A stretch of 64,000 bases of DNA from positions 248,732,124-248,796,123 of the forward strand of contig NC_061514.1 of assembly GCF_022539505.1 (NCBI RefSeq), in the 5' to 3' direction. Under the pieces are notes generated by a model that worked only from the letters and a program-made list of their open reading frames with translations, searched no databases and was not told where the DNA came from. Source of the stretch: Lolium rigidum. Its lineage: Eukaryota > Streptophyta > Magnoliopsida > Poales > Poaceae. Shown here one piece after another: positions 46,470-57,458 of the stretch (positions are counted from its first letter, which is position 1; every line of letters starts with the position of its first letter). The translations under genes were made by a program, and so were the position numbers.

Positions 46470-47255
46470 TTGCAGGTGTTCCCAGTGCCTGCATTTGTTG
46501 ATAATTCTTCGGGTGCTCTTTCTGAAGATGATCGAGTGCAACGTATGAAGGATTGGATCACACAGTTGGAAAAGGACCTGCGCAGCACCTACGCCTTGGC
46601 GGCCATTATCAAGAAGAAGGGCGAGATTGCGGCCGAAGTAGAGCGGTACGCTCTTACTGAACTGCAAAAAGCCACCGAAAGCTTGAACTGTGAGTTCTCT
46701 GGTCCTTGCACTCATTTCTCTTTTGTTCACGACGCATTTTCTGACCCTCTGTTGATTCCTTTGCCAGTCATAGCTCTAAACATTACTGAGGAGAACAAAT
46801 GGGTTCACGAACGCGTGAACGCATTAACCCAGCTGTCATCAGCTGACGAAATTTTCTGGAGGGAGCACTCGAAAGCTTCGGCTGTTGCTCAGTTCCAAGA
46901 TCGGGTCGAGCAAGTCCACCATTTCTTCGACAAGTGTTACAAAGGACTAAGAGTTATATGGAAGACAATGTTTCCGTTGAACGCAGTTCCTCCCACTCTG
47001 TTGACTTTAATGTCAGAATTCAGCAATGCCAAGAAGGTCAAGAACCTGGTACGTGCCCAGGTGTTTGCGGGAGCTAGGTTTACGCTTGCCCTCGTCCTTG
47101 CACGGTATCCTTCGGTAGACTTGCTATCCATTGCCAATGCGACAGGTGATTTGGAATTTCTATATCCGAAGGTTGTACTGCCGTCCAATGTAATTGTCGA
47201 TAGGTTAGAGAAGAACTCAAAGGTACCTGAAGAGAAAGACATTCTGCAAGGGTAA
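46470..47255 (+). CDS. Antisense gene 2 of the outer element
   Basis: An open frame of 261 codons follows antisense gene 1 on the same strand. A likely intron (GTGAGT near 46690 to TTGCCAG near 46768) is open and would shorten the protein by about 26 residues. Blocks: VQRMKDWITQLEKDLRSTYA, IAAEVERYALTELQKATE, ERVNALTQLSSADEIFW and LMSEFSNAKKVKNLVRAQVF, with the stop at 47255. It is helical and charged without a recognised fold. The match to the inner element's second antisense gene at 36732-37768 indicates that the pair of antisense genes is ancestral. Unlike gene 1 it shows no obvious lesion. Confidence 0.55.
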   Translation: MQVFPVPAFVDNSSGALSEDDRVQRMKDWITQLEKDLRSTYALAAIIKKKGEIAAEVERYALTELQKATESLNCEFSGPCTHFSFVHDAFSDPLLIPLPVIALNITEENKWVHERVNALTQLSSADEIFWREHSKASAVAQFQDRVEQVHHFFDKCYKGLRVIWKTMFPLNAVPPTLLTLMSEFSNAKKVKNLVRAQVFAGARFTLALVLARYPSVDLLSIANATGDLEFLYPKVVLPSNVIVDRLEKNSKVPEEKDILQG

Positions 47256-47944
47256 TTCAGGTTTAAGTTTGTTTTGTAAATAGGTATTTTGGCTATTTCA
47301 TCCAAGTGTTTGGATTGTGTAATCGAGCCCTTTTGTTCGGTAGATACATGTATATGTATTTTTACCGTGTTGATGCCGTTAGCAAGTTTTGGAGGGGCAA
47401 ATCTTAATTGCCCGTATATGTATTCGTTGGTCAGCGAATCATTTGAGTGATCAGCTCGTGTTGCAGGTTTTGCTAAACATGTTGTATGCGCAACTTTGCT
47501 TTCAACCGATGTATGTGTCGACAGTCAGTCCCGAATATTTCGGGTGCAATGATTCTGCCTATGAGCCCGTTGTTCTTTGATATTTCCATAAGTAAAATAT
47601 TGAACGTGGGTTGTATTATGTGTATTTTCAAACTCTTGCTATTTTCGGCACTCGTAGAGGCATCTATAGCAAAGGGAAAGGTTTGTGTCCTTGTTTATTT
47701 TGCATCCTTTTAGCACTCGTAGAGGCTTTTTCGGAGCACGGTCGTTTGCCGCACATTACGTTACACCGTTGCTCACCAAAAGGCGTAGGCAAGGTTTACG
47801 ATGGTGCGGTTTAGATGCTCCGAATCACTGCAATGCTTATCAAGGGATTAAATTCTCATTAATAAAGTAAACACGGGGCTAGAGGGCGAAAAAAAGGGGG
47901 GCCCTGCTGAAAGTAAAGGGAAAAACTAAACGCTAGTAAATTGA
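47256..47944. other. Gap between convergent antisense gene 2 and gag-protease, outer element
   Basis: No RT or integrase motif is visible on either strand. In the inner element pol fills the corresponding interval. This is therefore the site where pol is missing. Confidence 0.6.
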
Positions 47945-49093
47945 TTAAGCAAGGAAGGGGTTCTTCTCATCTTCTGGCTTGGTCACCATGTTAGTGGTTA
48001 CCGAAGCGTTGTTGATTTCACCAGGAGCCTGAACGATGGTTGCCAGTGTCTTGCCGTCTCCTAAGTCTTCTGCGCCAGCTGCCGAAGCTTTTGCTGCCGA
48101 AGCTTTATCTGCAGAAGTTTGTCTTGTTGAAGCTTCAAGAGCAAGGTCGGCTGGCTTCTTCTTTGCTCCTCTGACGCGTTCTTCTTCCTCACTATCGCGT
48201 AACGATGACTTCGTAGGAAGGTCAATAATTTCCTGCCGCAGTCCAAACTTTGCAGCAATCCTCTGAAAGTCTCGATCACAACTGTCCGAGCGTGAGAAAC
48301 TTCCATAGTCTGTAATGTTTGTCCAGTTGCTCCCAGGCATTTTCAGCTTGAGGTAAGCGTAATGCGGTACAGCCATGAACTTGGCATAAGCTGGCCTCCC
48401 GAGTATAGCGTGATACTGCGACTCCCAGTTCACGACTTCGAACTCGATCTTTTCGTTCCTGAAGTTGTCGGATTTTCCAAAGACGACGTTCAGGTAAACT
48501 TTGCCAAGAGAGTACGCCGGTGAAGTAGGGAGAATCTCATGAAAGCGGGTGTCCGATTCTTCTAGCATTCTCATGGTGATCCCCATACTCTTGATCGTGT
48601 CGAGAAATATCAGGTTCACTCCGCTTCCACCATCCATGAAGACTTTGCTCATCTTGAACCCGCCGACCCGCGCCTCGACTACTAAGGCCGCGTGTCCTGG
48701 TTTCGGTATGGTCATCGGGTGATCTGCTCGGCTGAATGTAATATTCTGAGACGACCACTCGATATATTCAGGGATGTTCGCCATGATGCTTTCTGCCAGG
48801 TTGATTTCTCGAGTAAGCTTCTTCATTTCTCTCCTTGAAACACCTGTCCTGTGGATCATACTCATCTGCCCACGTGGTGGTGGGAATGCCTCGTTGGGTT
48901 GGTGAGGTTGAGCCTGCTGGACCTGATGCTGTGGTGCAGGTGGTGGTGGTGGTGGTAGCGGTTGCTGACCTGCCTGCTGGATGAGTTTGTGCATGTCAAT
49001 GAACTGCCGACAGTCCCTGAGCAAGTGGCTTGACTTTGTTTTACCGTCCTTAGAATCGGTATACGAGTGCAAGTAACAGGGAGCGTTGATCTG
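47945..49093 (-). pseudogene. Aspartic protease region of the outer Tat-type element
   Basis: The frame follows gag after a single in-frame TAG at about 49094-49096. It contains CYLHSYTDSKDGKTKSSHLL and DCRQF (Cys/His segment), a Pro/Gln-rich linker, then VEARVGGFKMSKVFMDGGSG and SQYHAILGRPAYAKFMAVPH. An Ala/Lys/Ser-rich tail ends at 47945. Nothing follows it: RT, RNase H and integrase are absent. The protease would process Gag. If the upstream TAG is read through, a Gag-Pro fusion of the usual type would result. Confidence 0.75.
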
Positions 49094-51096
49094 CTAAGCG
49101 TAGGGCAGTTCGGGAGTCCTCTGCTGCCGTGGTTTATAATTTCCACGGTTCCCAGAGTTGTTTCGATTGCCGTCCTGCCGATCGTCTCTTCTATCGTCAT
49201 ATCGATCATCATGCCGATCGGAGTATCCTGCAGCTACCAGGTTGTTGTCATCATAGCTGCGGTTCTTCCTTCTCTTGTGATGATCCTTTCGACCACCCGA
49301 GTCGTGCTTTGGCTGGTCGTCGTCCTCGTCGTCACTGCGCTGTCGTGGCTTTCGCACGTTGTCCTCGCCATCAGCCCAGCTGTTGGCGATTTCCATTAAC
49401 TTGGTTATGGTTTTTGGCTTTTTGCGTCCGAGTTCTTCTATGTAGCTTTCACGTCGGATGCCATCGCTGAAGGCGTCGATTGCTCTGTCGACAGATACAT
49501 CTTCGGCAGCGTTTAGGAGCTTGGTGAATCTCCCGATGTATGAGCGCATCGATTCCTTCTGCTTTTGCTGGCAATGCCATAACTCTGCAATCCCGACGGG
49601 CCTTTTGTATGTTGCTTGGAAATTGGCGACGAAAGCATCTACTAGGTCGTCCCATGATTTGATGGAACTCTTCGGTAGAACCCTTAACCAGGCTCGTGCT
49701 GAATCCTTTAGGTAAAGTTGTAAGCACTGCATTGCTGCTATCTGGTTCCCCTTATGCAGAATCACAGTCTGCAGATAGTCGTCTATCCAGGACCTTGGCT
49801 CCTGCTGCCCATCGTATTTGGCAGCGTCAGTAGGGGTGGGTTTGAACTTTCTGGGTGGCATCGCCTCACGGATTTTGTAGCTTAGACAATCGGCTCCCCT
49901 GAGCTCGCCGTCGTTCTCCTGACTCTCATCCGAAGAATCACTGTCATACTCCTCCCTAGCGGCGCGTCGTCGCCTTGCTTTGTCGATCCTACTCTGCGTG
50001 ATTTCGTCCCAAGCATCTCTCGCATGATGCTTTGAACCACTAGCCTGCAACGTGGTCTTTTCCTTTCGCGGAACTAGATTATCTCCCAATATCGTGAGAC
50101 TTTCTAGGGCGCCTCGGTGGGCTTGAGCCATGGAACCTTCAGGGCGCTGATTGATGAGGTATGCAGCGAGGTTGGCGGTCGCTCCTGCGACGGTTTTTGG
50201 CCGTGGCATGCCCGCGGTGTTATTTCTCTAGCATCATCTTCCGATAGCCTAGATAGTCTTGATCGATGCTTGCCTGCCCCTTGAGTACTTCGAGAGGCGC
50301 TTCCTTGCGAGCCTCTTCGTCGTTCGCTGGATCGGTCTGCCGCAGATAGGCGTCTCTCGAGGGTGGTTTGTTCCTTGAATAATCGTTCCCGGTTTTTCTC
50401 CAATATAGAGCGGTAAGCATTGAGGGTGCCAACCGTGGTTCCTGCTGGGAGCGGCATGTTGTTAAGCACGGCTGCCTTGGCAGCTGCCCACTCCTCCTCT
50501 GCGATGGTGTGGTCGCTGTTGTTGTTGCTGGCGCTGTTCTCAAAACTAGCTCGCCTGCTGGAACGGGGGGTGCGATCTCCGTCTCCCCTGTTAGCGACGT
50601 AAACTTGGTGGTGCGCCGCTCCTCGGGTGACACCTTGGATGATGCTGTCGACACTGTCCTCTCCCGATGAATACTGGGCATTGCAGATGAACGGTGTGTC
50701 GCTCGATCCCAGGCCGTGCCTGGTGTCGCAGTTCAAGCAGTAGTACGAGGTTAATTCCGAAGATGCGGGATTGTCGGATCCAACCGACATAGACAACGCT
50801 GAACGGGGAGTCGAGGGCGCGGGCGAACTCGTCGAGCCTGTCAGACCAGTTGAAAGGTCGAGTGATGATGACGCGCTTGGACTCGTCGATCTGGAAGTGG
50901 GCGATTCCAGCAGCCGAAGGATTCCTTCTGAGTTGACGTTGTAGTGGACGCTCCCGAAGGTCATCTCCATGTTGCCTTGCAGATCGGAGAAGGTCGAGCG
51001 AGATGAGTCGCTGTGCGGGGTGAATTCATAGGAGCCGAAGCGAATCGGGCTTCCCAATTTTGGCGATGATGGTGTTGATGAAGTCGCCGATGACAT
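49094..51096 (-). pseudogene. gag of the outer Tat-type element
   Basis: ATG at 51096 starts MSSATSSTPSSPKLGS. The N-terminal half is Ser/Thr/Arg-rich, with NMEMTFGSVHYNVNSEG. This frame overruns to 50104, while a second frame (50209-49094) carries the rest: LAAYLINQRPEGSMAQAHRG and the PF03732-type capsid (AAMQCLQLYLKDSARAWLRV, AIDAFSDGIRRESYIEELG). The tail is rich in Asp/Arg (SDRHDDRYDDRRDDRQ). The two frames overlap by about 105 nt and a shift near 50210 is needed to join them. The start at 51096 was chosen over an earlier Met at 51216 because the latter lies inside the LTR. Confidence 0.8.
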
Positions 51097-51134
51097 GACG
51101 GGCTCTGCCGATGTCCGATCTTGTGCCGACAGGG

Positions 51135-51152
51135 TTCCCACAGACGGCGCCA
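51135..51152 (-). promoter_or_regulatory. Primer-binding site, outer Tat-type element
   Basis: Minus-strand TGGCGCCGTCTGTGGGAA begins two bases after the 5' LTR. Confidence 0.75.
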
Positions 51153-51154
51153 AT

Positions 51155-53278
51155 TGTCGAGGATACTCCTCGGCAATGCCCTCCGATTGGGGCTTAGGGT
51201 TGATGATACGTCTCAAACGTATCTATAATTTCTTATGTTCCATGCTACTTTTATGATGATACTCACATGTTTTATACACATTATATGTCATTATTATGCA
51301 TTTTCCGGCACTAACCTATTGACGAGATGCCGAAGAGCCAGTTGTTGTTTTCTGCTGTTTTTGGTTTCAGAAATCCTACAAAGGAAATATTCTCGGAATT
51401 GGACGAAATCATCGCCCAGGGTCTTATTTTTCCATGAAGCTTCCAGAAGACCGAAGGAGTTACGAAGTGGGGCGACGAGGCGCCGCCACGCCAGGGCCGC
51501 GCGGCCAGGCTACGGCCCGCGCCGCCCTGTTGTGTGGGGCCCTCGTGCCGCCCCTAAACCTGCCCTTCCGCCTACTTAAAGCCTTCGTCACGAAAACCCC
51601 AGTACCGAGAGCCACGATACGGAAAACCTTCCAGAGACGCCGCCGCCGCCAATCCCATCTCGGGGGATTCAGGAGATCGCCTCCGGCACCCTGCCGGAGA
51701 GGGAAATCATCTCCCGGAGGGCTCTTCATCGCCATGATCGCCTCCGGATCGATGTGTGAGTAGTTCACCCCTGGACTATGGGTCCATAGCAGTAGCTAGA
51801 TGGTTGTCTTCTCCTCATTGTGCTATCATGTTAGATCTTGTGAGCTGCCTATCATGATCAAGATCATCTATTTGTAATGCTACATGTTGGGATCCGATGA
51901 ATATTGAATACTATGTCAAGTTGATTATCAATCTATCATATATGTTGTTTATGTTCTTGCATGCTCTCCGTTGCTAGTAGAGGCTCTGGCCAAGTTGATA
52001 CTTGTGACTCCAAGAGGGAGTATTTATGCTCGATAGTGGGTTCATGCCTCCATTGAATGCTGGGACAGGTGACCGAAAGTTCTAAGGTTGTGGATGTGCT
52101 TGTTGCCACTAGGGATAAAACATCAATGCTTTGTCTAAGGATATTTATGTTGATTACATTACGCACCATACTTAATGCAATTGTCCGTTGTTTGCAACCT
52201 AATACTTGGAAGGGGTTCGGATGATAACCTGAAGGTGGAATTTTTAGGCATAGATGCATGCTGGATAGCGGTCTATGTACTTTGTCGTAATGCCCTGATT
52301 AAATCTCATAGTACTCATCATGATATATATATGTGCATTGTTATGCCTTCTTTATTTGTCAATCGCCCAACTGTAATTTGTTCACCCAACATGCTATTTC
52401 TTATCGGAGAGACACCACTAGTGAACTGTGGACCCCGGTCCATTCTTTACATCTGAAATACAATCTACCGCAATACTTGTTCTTTACTGTTCTTCGCAAA
52501 CAAACATCATCTTCCACACTATACATTTAATCCTTTGTTTACAGTAAGCCGGTGAGATTGACAACCTCACTGTTACGTTGGGGCAAAGTACTTTGATTGT
52601 GTTGTGCAGGTTCCACGTTGGCGCCGGAATCCCTGGTGTTGCGCCGCACTACACTCCGTCACCAACGACCTTCACGTGATCCTTGACTCCTAATGGTTCG
52701 ATAAACCTTGGTTTCTTACTGAGGGAAACTTGCTGCTGTACGCATCATACCTTCCACTTGGGGTTCCCAACGGGCGTGAGCTTTACGCGTATCAGTTGAC
52801 GGAATCCTGCAAGCTGACACGAGACATCGGTTCACAGACAAGCGGGGAGAGCGATTTACCCAGGTTCGGGCCCTCGATGAGGTAAAACCCTTACGTCCTG
52901 CCTGTCTATTCTTGATTATAAAGATATTGGGTTACAATGGGGTGCCGAATAGTTCGGCTGAGATCTCGTCGAGAGGCTAAGCGCTGCGGCGACCTAGCTC
53001 TGGACTTTTGGTGGCTAAGGCTGCTAAGATTGATTGTGTGCCTCGGCAGCCCCTCTCCTGGCCTTTATATAGGAGGCCAGGTCTCAAGAGGTCTAACCGA
53101 GTACGACTAGGTTTACAGTAGTTTTCCTTATTCGGCCGCTTCTTTGTCTTGCCCGTCAAGGAATCCTCTGGTGCGCCATCCAAGTGGCCCGCCTTTCCTC
53201 CAAGTGCCTTCATGGGCCTCCAACTAGACAATATGGGATAGGGCAATGTCGGTTACCCGAAGGGTAAGGCCCACGTCA
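51155..53278 (-). repeat. 5' LTR of the outer Tat-type element, interrupted
   Basis: A roughly 528-bp LTR (pieces 51155-51203 and 52800-53278) is split by a solo LTR with TSD GTTGA. About 13 substitutions separate it from the 3' LTR, mostly C/T and G/A transitions. Confidence 0.93.
51204..52794 (+). mobile_element. Solo LTR nested in an LTR
   Basis: 1591 bp starting TGATACGTCTCAAACGTATC and ending TTTACGCGTATCA, flanked by GTTGA (51199-51203 and 52795-52799). The intact partner LTR at 7338-7342 has a single GTTGA at the same place. No internal element sequence remains, consistent with unequal recombination between the two LTRs of an inserted element. Confidence 0.92.
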
Positions 53279-53283
53279 CCAGA

Positions 53284-53743
53284 TCTCCCAGCTAATAAGC
53301 ATGATTGCAGTTTGTAAACGTTTGGGAGAGGATGTGGGGGTTTTGGCGATAGCGTGCCGGTAGTCCAACACCTTAGATCTCCCCGCACCAAGGTAGTGGA
53401 TAAGGTCCGAGCAGGCCACCCAGGAAGGGCAGTCCAGATTCTCTTAGAGAAGCGATATTCAAAGAGCAAGTGCCGAGCCGTTTCAGGAGAGCATTTGCAG
53501 AGCTGACAAGTAGGTTGATGCGGCCATCCTCGTCTGGCAAGGCGATCAGCAGTCCAGAGGCGGGTTTAGACCACCAGCCATGCGAAGAAATGACATTTTG
53601 GTGGGGGCCAAGTCTTCCAAACGATGTTACCAAAAGGGCAAGGCAAAGCGATCAAGAACCGAGCTTTGTAGGCGAGTTGGCCGAATAGCACCCATTAGGA
53701 GTCAGCATCCAAACTATGGAGTTGATATTCAAGTTCAAATAAA
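53284..53743 (-). pseudogene. LINE zf-RVT region (right half of the split LINE)
   Basis: The minus strand reads CYSAKLAYKAQF near 53690 and, in shifted frames, HLLFEYRFSKRIWTALPGW (about 53470-53410), then text that runs on to the IWKERNERVF block at 7288. This is the zinc-finger RVT domain following a plant LINE reverse transcriptase. The element is 5'-truncated at about 53743, where a CTTGGTTTT target duplication matches 6483-6491. Frameshifts are present. Confidence 0.78.
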
Positions 53744-54095
53744 TACTTGGTTTTTCATGTAACTTTACTCCAAGTTCAATAAGAAGGGCTTCAACCCAAA
53801 TCAATTCAGCTGTGGCATTAGCTAAAGCTTTATATTCAGCCTCAGTACTAGACCGAGATACATTAGCCTCTTTTCTGGCACTCCAGGAGACCAGATTTGG
53901 TCCAGTAATTCTGGCAAAGTCACCTGTAGAACGCCTATCATCTAGGCAGCCAAACCAATCTGCATCTGAAAAGGCACTCAAAAGGGTGGATGAAGATTTT
54001 GTGAAGGTGATTCCAAGTTTCAATGTATCTTTCACATATCTGCAAATATGTTTTGCAGTTGTCCAGTGTTCTGTAGTTGGGGCATGAAAATACTA
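53744..54095 (-). pseudogene. Ty1/Copia RNase H, N-terminal piece
   Basis: Minus-strand reading: [60 protein letters not shown] and [18 protein letters not shown]. These are the classical Copia RNase H Asp (SDADW) and Glu (EAEYKA) blocks. It ends at the LINE junction, and its continuation lies at 6200-6491. A one-base shift occurs near 54085. Confidence 0.85.
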
Positions 54096-54529
54096 CAAAC
54101 CTTATTTGCTGAGAAGGACAGGTCAGGGCATGTCAAAGTTAAGTACCGTAGACCTCTGCTGCATGTAAAATGCATGCATGAACTTTGTAGTTTGTTAACA
54201 CATATTTTCACATATTTGCAACATATATGATGTTATATTAATGTTTGTATTGATTTTTGCGGATTTACCAATGATCCCCTTTATCTTGGTTATAACTTTG
54301 CAGGACAAGAAAATCATGTTTTGTGTATTTTTTGACTTTCAGGGACTTAACGAAGTCAAATGGAGCTAGTATTTAGGGGATGTCAATATTTCATCTAGAG
54401 AATCATCTCAAGCGATTGGACCTCACGAGATGGGCTAGGAGGGCAAAAGTAAGCCTGGCCGGTGGCGCGCCCGAGCGAGGAGGGTGCACCATGATGAGTG
54501 CAGAGCATACCGTTGGGGAACGCCAAGAG
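54096..54529. other. No recognised gene
   Basis: AT-rich sequence to about 54370, then a block containing CATCTAGAGAATCATCTCAA and CGGACCTCACGAGA-like words that recalls LTR leader sequence, but I cannot assign it. Confidence 0.3.
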
Positions 54530-55290
54530 GAAGGTATGATAAACACAGTAGCAAGTTCTCCCTCAGTAAAAAACCAAGATTTAATCGACCAGTAGGAGAA
54601 AGAAATCACTTCTGAAGGTGTTGCTGGCTGACTTTTGGCAGGGCGCACTACCGGCGTCAGCAACAACGTGGAACCTGCACACAACACAAACAAATTACTT
54701 TGCCCCAACTTATAGTGAGGTTGTCAATCTCTCCGGTTTTTGTAAAAACAAAAGAGTAAACGTATAGTGTGGAAAGAGATGTTTGTTTGTAGTGAAAAAA
54801 AGAGAACAGTGCCTGCAGTAAGTAAACAGAGCAGGTGTTTGCAGTAGATGGTTTTATCAGTGTAAAAGAAAGAACTGGGGTCCACAGTTCACTAGAGGTG
54901 TCTCTCCATAAAGATAAATAACATGCCGGGTGAACAAATTATAGCTGGGCAATTAACAGAATAAAGACCATACATGACAAGATGATTACTATGAGATTCA
55001 TTTGGGCAATACAACAATATACATAGACCGTAATCCAACTACGTCTATGACTAATAATCCACCTTCAGTATTAAATTGTAAGCAACAAATTATTGCATCA
55101 AGTAAAGTGTGTAAAGTAAACAATAGCACCTATGGCACAGTTCCCGGGAAGCTCGCTGAGGCAGCGGCCGCTGGCCAAATGATTACCCTTGCACTGCACA
55201 AATCAAAGTTCGTGGATTGCCATTTTTGCAGTAGTGAACCCACAAAAGAAACATCAATGGAGTGTGGGAGGGAAAGGGATAGACCTTGAA
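54530..55290 (-). repeat. Diverged LTR fragment related to the solo LTR
   Basis: Words such as AACGTGGAACCTGCACA, GAGGTTGTCAATCTC, TCCACAGTTCACTAG and AGGTGTCTCTCC match the reverse complement of the 3' part of the solo LTR at 51204-52794. It is heavily diverged and truncated. The stretch 55130-55290 continues with sequence of uncertain origin. Confidence 0.7.
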
Positions 55291-55752
55291 GACGGGGGTC
55301 TTGAGGGGCTGGGAGCATAAAATGCGAGTGAAGCATGGTGGAGTCCACCTTCAGGGTAACGGTGACAGTTTCCAGCACTGCAAGCGCGCGAGGAGTATGG
55401 CCTCTCTTATCTCCTAGCCTCAAGGGATTGTTTACTTCTGGAGTACTCTATTTAAGGGGATGGGAAGGGATTTTGCTTAAGCCGAGGAAAATCCAATATA
55501 GTACCTCCATCCCAAAGCTTAAGGCTTATATTATTTTTAGAAAGTCAAATTATGTCAAAATTGACTAAGCATTTACCGAAAAATCATGGTAGTTAAAAAA
55601 TGTGTATCTCCACCATCATACTATTTGAGACTATATTTGTGATGGTAATAGGCACAACTACATACACAAAAATTGAGATCATCTGATTATTAGTTATTTG
55701 GACTGCGGGATGAACTCTTTGGAACTGTGCATTAAGCACCGGTAACCACTTA
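55291..55752. other. No recognised gene; partial MITE-like end
   Basis: A TACCTCCATCCCAAAG word at about 55500 resembles a Stowaway terminus, but a matching opposite end was not found. Nothing else is recognised. Confidence 0.35.
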
Positions 55753-55875
55753 GGGCTTCTTTGATTCATAGGATTGACATAGGAATTATGTTGGATTTGA
55801 TTCCTATGGGAAAATTTCAATCCTACACCTTTCCTATTTCTACACTCTCCACATTCCTTTGAATCAAAGGAGCCC
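55753..55875. mobile_element. Tourist-like MITE
   Basis: 123 bp with terminal inverted repeats GGGCTTCTTTGATTCATAGG and GGGCTCCTTTGATTCAAAGG, flanked by TTA (55750-55752 and 55876-55878). This is the pattern of PIF/Harbinger-derived Tourist MITEs. Non-coding. Confidence 0.85.
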
Positions 55876-55961
55876 TTATAGTGCTTCTTTGTTTATTATA
55901 GTAAGTGAAAGGACATCTAAAAAAACAGGAGAAATGATTTGGAAGTGCACATAGTTTTATA

Positions 55962-56319
55962 CCCCTCTGTCTCGGTTCACAGGGCCTAATCTGAAAAAAT
56001 ATTTGTCCCATATAACCTCTCATCTAAGGCCTGCATGCATTTAAATTAGAAGTACTAGTAACCTTCTCGAATTAGTCTCCACCTTCCCTTTTCTCGTTTT
56101 TCTATTCGCTGGGAACAGCCTTGTGCATGCTCGGTGGAGTGTGAAACCAAACAAGTTTGCATGGGGGCATGTGATCGGCTGCATGCACGCTTTGTACACC
56201 ATTAGCATTAGAAGTAGCAAGAGGAGGCAACGGTCCGGAGAGTTTTCGTCATCCAATGAAACAATGCCTTGGTCCTGCTGTAAAATAAACCAAGCCCTCT
56301 AAACCGAGACGGACGGAGT
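55962..56319. mobile_element. Stowaway-like MITE
   Basis: About 358 bp with ends CCCCTCTGTCTCGGTT and, inverted, CTCCGTCCGTCTCGGTT, flanked by TA (55960-55961 and 56320-56321). This matches the Tc1/mariner-derived Stowaway pattern common in grasses. Confidence 0.7.
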
Positions 56320-56584
56320 TAATCAGATGGAGGGGTTACAATTACATATAGTTGGAGTATTCACTTCCGATTCACAAAAAAGGAGTATTCACTTCCCCGC
56401 TGCATTATTATTAAGTATAAGTACTACTACAAACAGTTCGATACAAATAAGAAACAAAGACCCCATAAAAAATTAGCAGCCGTACGAACACTCTAGTACT
56501 TTGCAGCGAAATTTATCATTCCTCATGACAAATTGACAGTTTTTTCAACTACGCAAAGTAGCAGTAGCTACATCTGCTTGCATA

Positions 56585-56782
56585 TGTGAATATAGAAACG
56601 CAGCTCCTTGGACGATCCAGCACCAACGAGGTATGGCCCCGGCACAACGAGGAACGACGTGAGCTCCTCAAACACGACAGTGCCCGGCGACGCTGCCAGA
56701 AGCATCGGCAAACATCTTTACGACATCCCGCCTGCAGTCCGCTTTCGAGGACGGCGGCGGGCCGTGCGCCCAGATCTTCACC
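56585..56782 (-). pseudogene. Unrecognised coding-like fragment
   Basis: After a CTACAG acceptor at 56783-56784 the minus strand reads VKIWAHGPPPSSKADCRRDV and VKMFADASGSVAG. A one-base shift then gives VVFEELTSFLVVPGPYLVGA, ending near 56585. The even codon use and the continuation through a single lesion suggest a former 3' exon of a protein-coding gene. I do not recognise the family. A captured gene fragment or decayed host exon are both possible. Confidence 0.35.
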
Positions 56783-57458
56783 CTGTAGAGTGGCCACACG
56801 GATGTCAGTTGCTAACACAGGATGAGCCCCTATCATTTGTGAGATGAACACACGACTGCACGAGCTCCTATCATTTGTTTTACTAAGCTAGAATGTGTTA
56901 ATTGCTCATCCCTAATTGGTTTCTTGACTCCTTGCTCACTATCGATAGGTGAACCAAGAGACACTCTCTTAATTAATACTACGCTAGACCAAGTCAGTTA
57001 CTCGCAGTACTCCACGCCAAGTCTTCCTAGCCAACCTTTTTCTTCTCCAAATGGAGGGAGAACCCAAGACTCTGCATCCAAAAGGTGCATACGGCTTCTT
57101 AGCGAGCATCTCATGCACAAGCTACACAAGCCGTCTCCGCTAACAATTGCTGGTCCATCTTCAAGGCCTAGATTTCCATATCCTCTGCCAGGCCTACCGT
57201 CGATGTCACCATGGCGCTAGACAATGTCTCCACCCCGCACGTGTCCGCTATCACATGACCTATGCCAAGATTTCGCTCCACCACCGCTGTCAAGACTCGT
57301 TGTCGTCAACCCTATCCACATCTCATCTTTGCGGGTGCTTCTGTAAACCTTACGGGATCCAATCTTGTATATATGCTCCCTCCCTTTCATGGAACATGTC
57401 GAAAGTTTGTCTAAATTCAAACTTCTCTAGACATTAAATGTTGGGTTTTCTGTTCTCG
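56783..57458. other. No recognised gene
   Basis: Open frames are short and unrelated to known domains. A CTCCCTCCCTTTCATGGAAC word at about 57369 resembles a single Stowaway end. Confidence 0.35.

Larger units (their letters stand above)
7294..53278 (-). mobile_element. Outer Tat-type Gypsy retrotransposon lacking RT and integrase
   Basis: LTRs at 7294-7822 and 51155-53278 are flanked by the 5-bp TSD CCAGA (7289-7293 and 53279-53283). The LINE coding sequence resumes across the site. Orientation is minus: primer-binding site at 51152-51135, gag at 51096-49094, aspartic protease to 47945, then two genes on the opposite strand (8808-47255, interrupted), PPT-like cassettes, PPT and 3' LTR. No reverse transcriptase, RNase H or integrase is present. 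The two LTRs differ at about 13 positions over some 525 bp by eye, suggesting an insertion older than the elements nested in it. It hosts a CACTA element and a solo LTR. Confidence 0.9.

Noticed and set aside
51434..51768. ORFs in the solo LTR
   Set aside because: GC-rich LTR leader; no protein similarity and not conserved in frame with the related LTRs.
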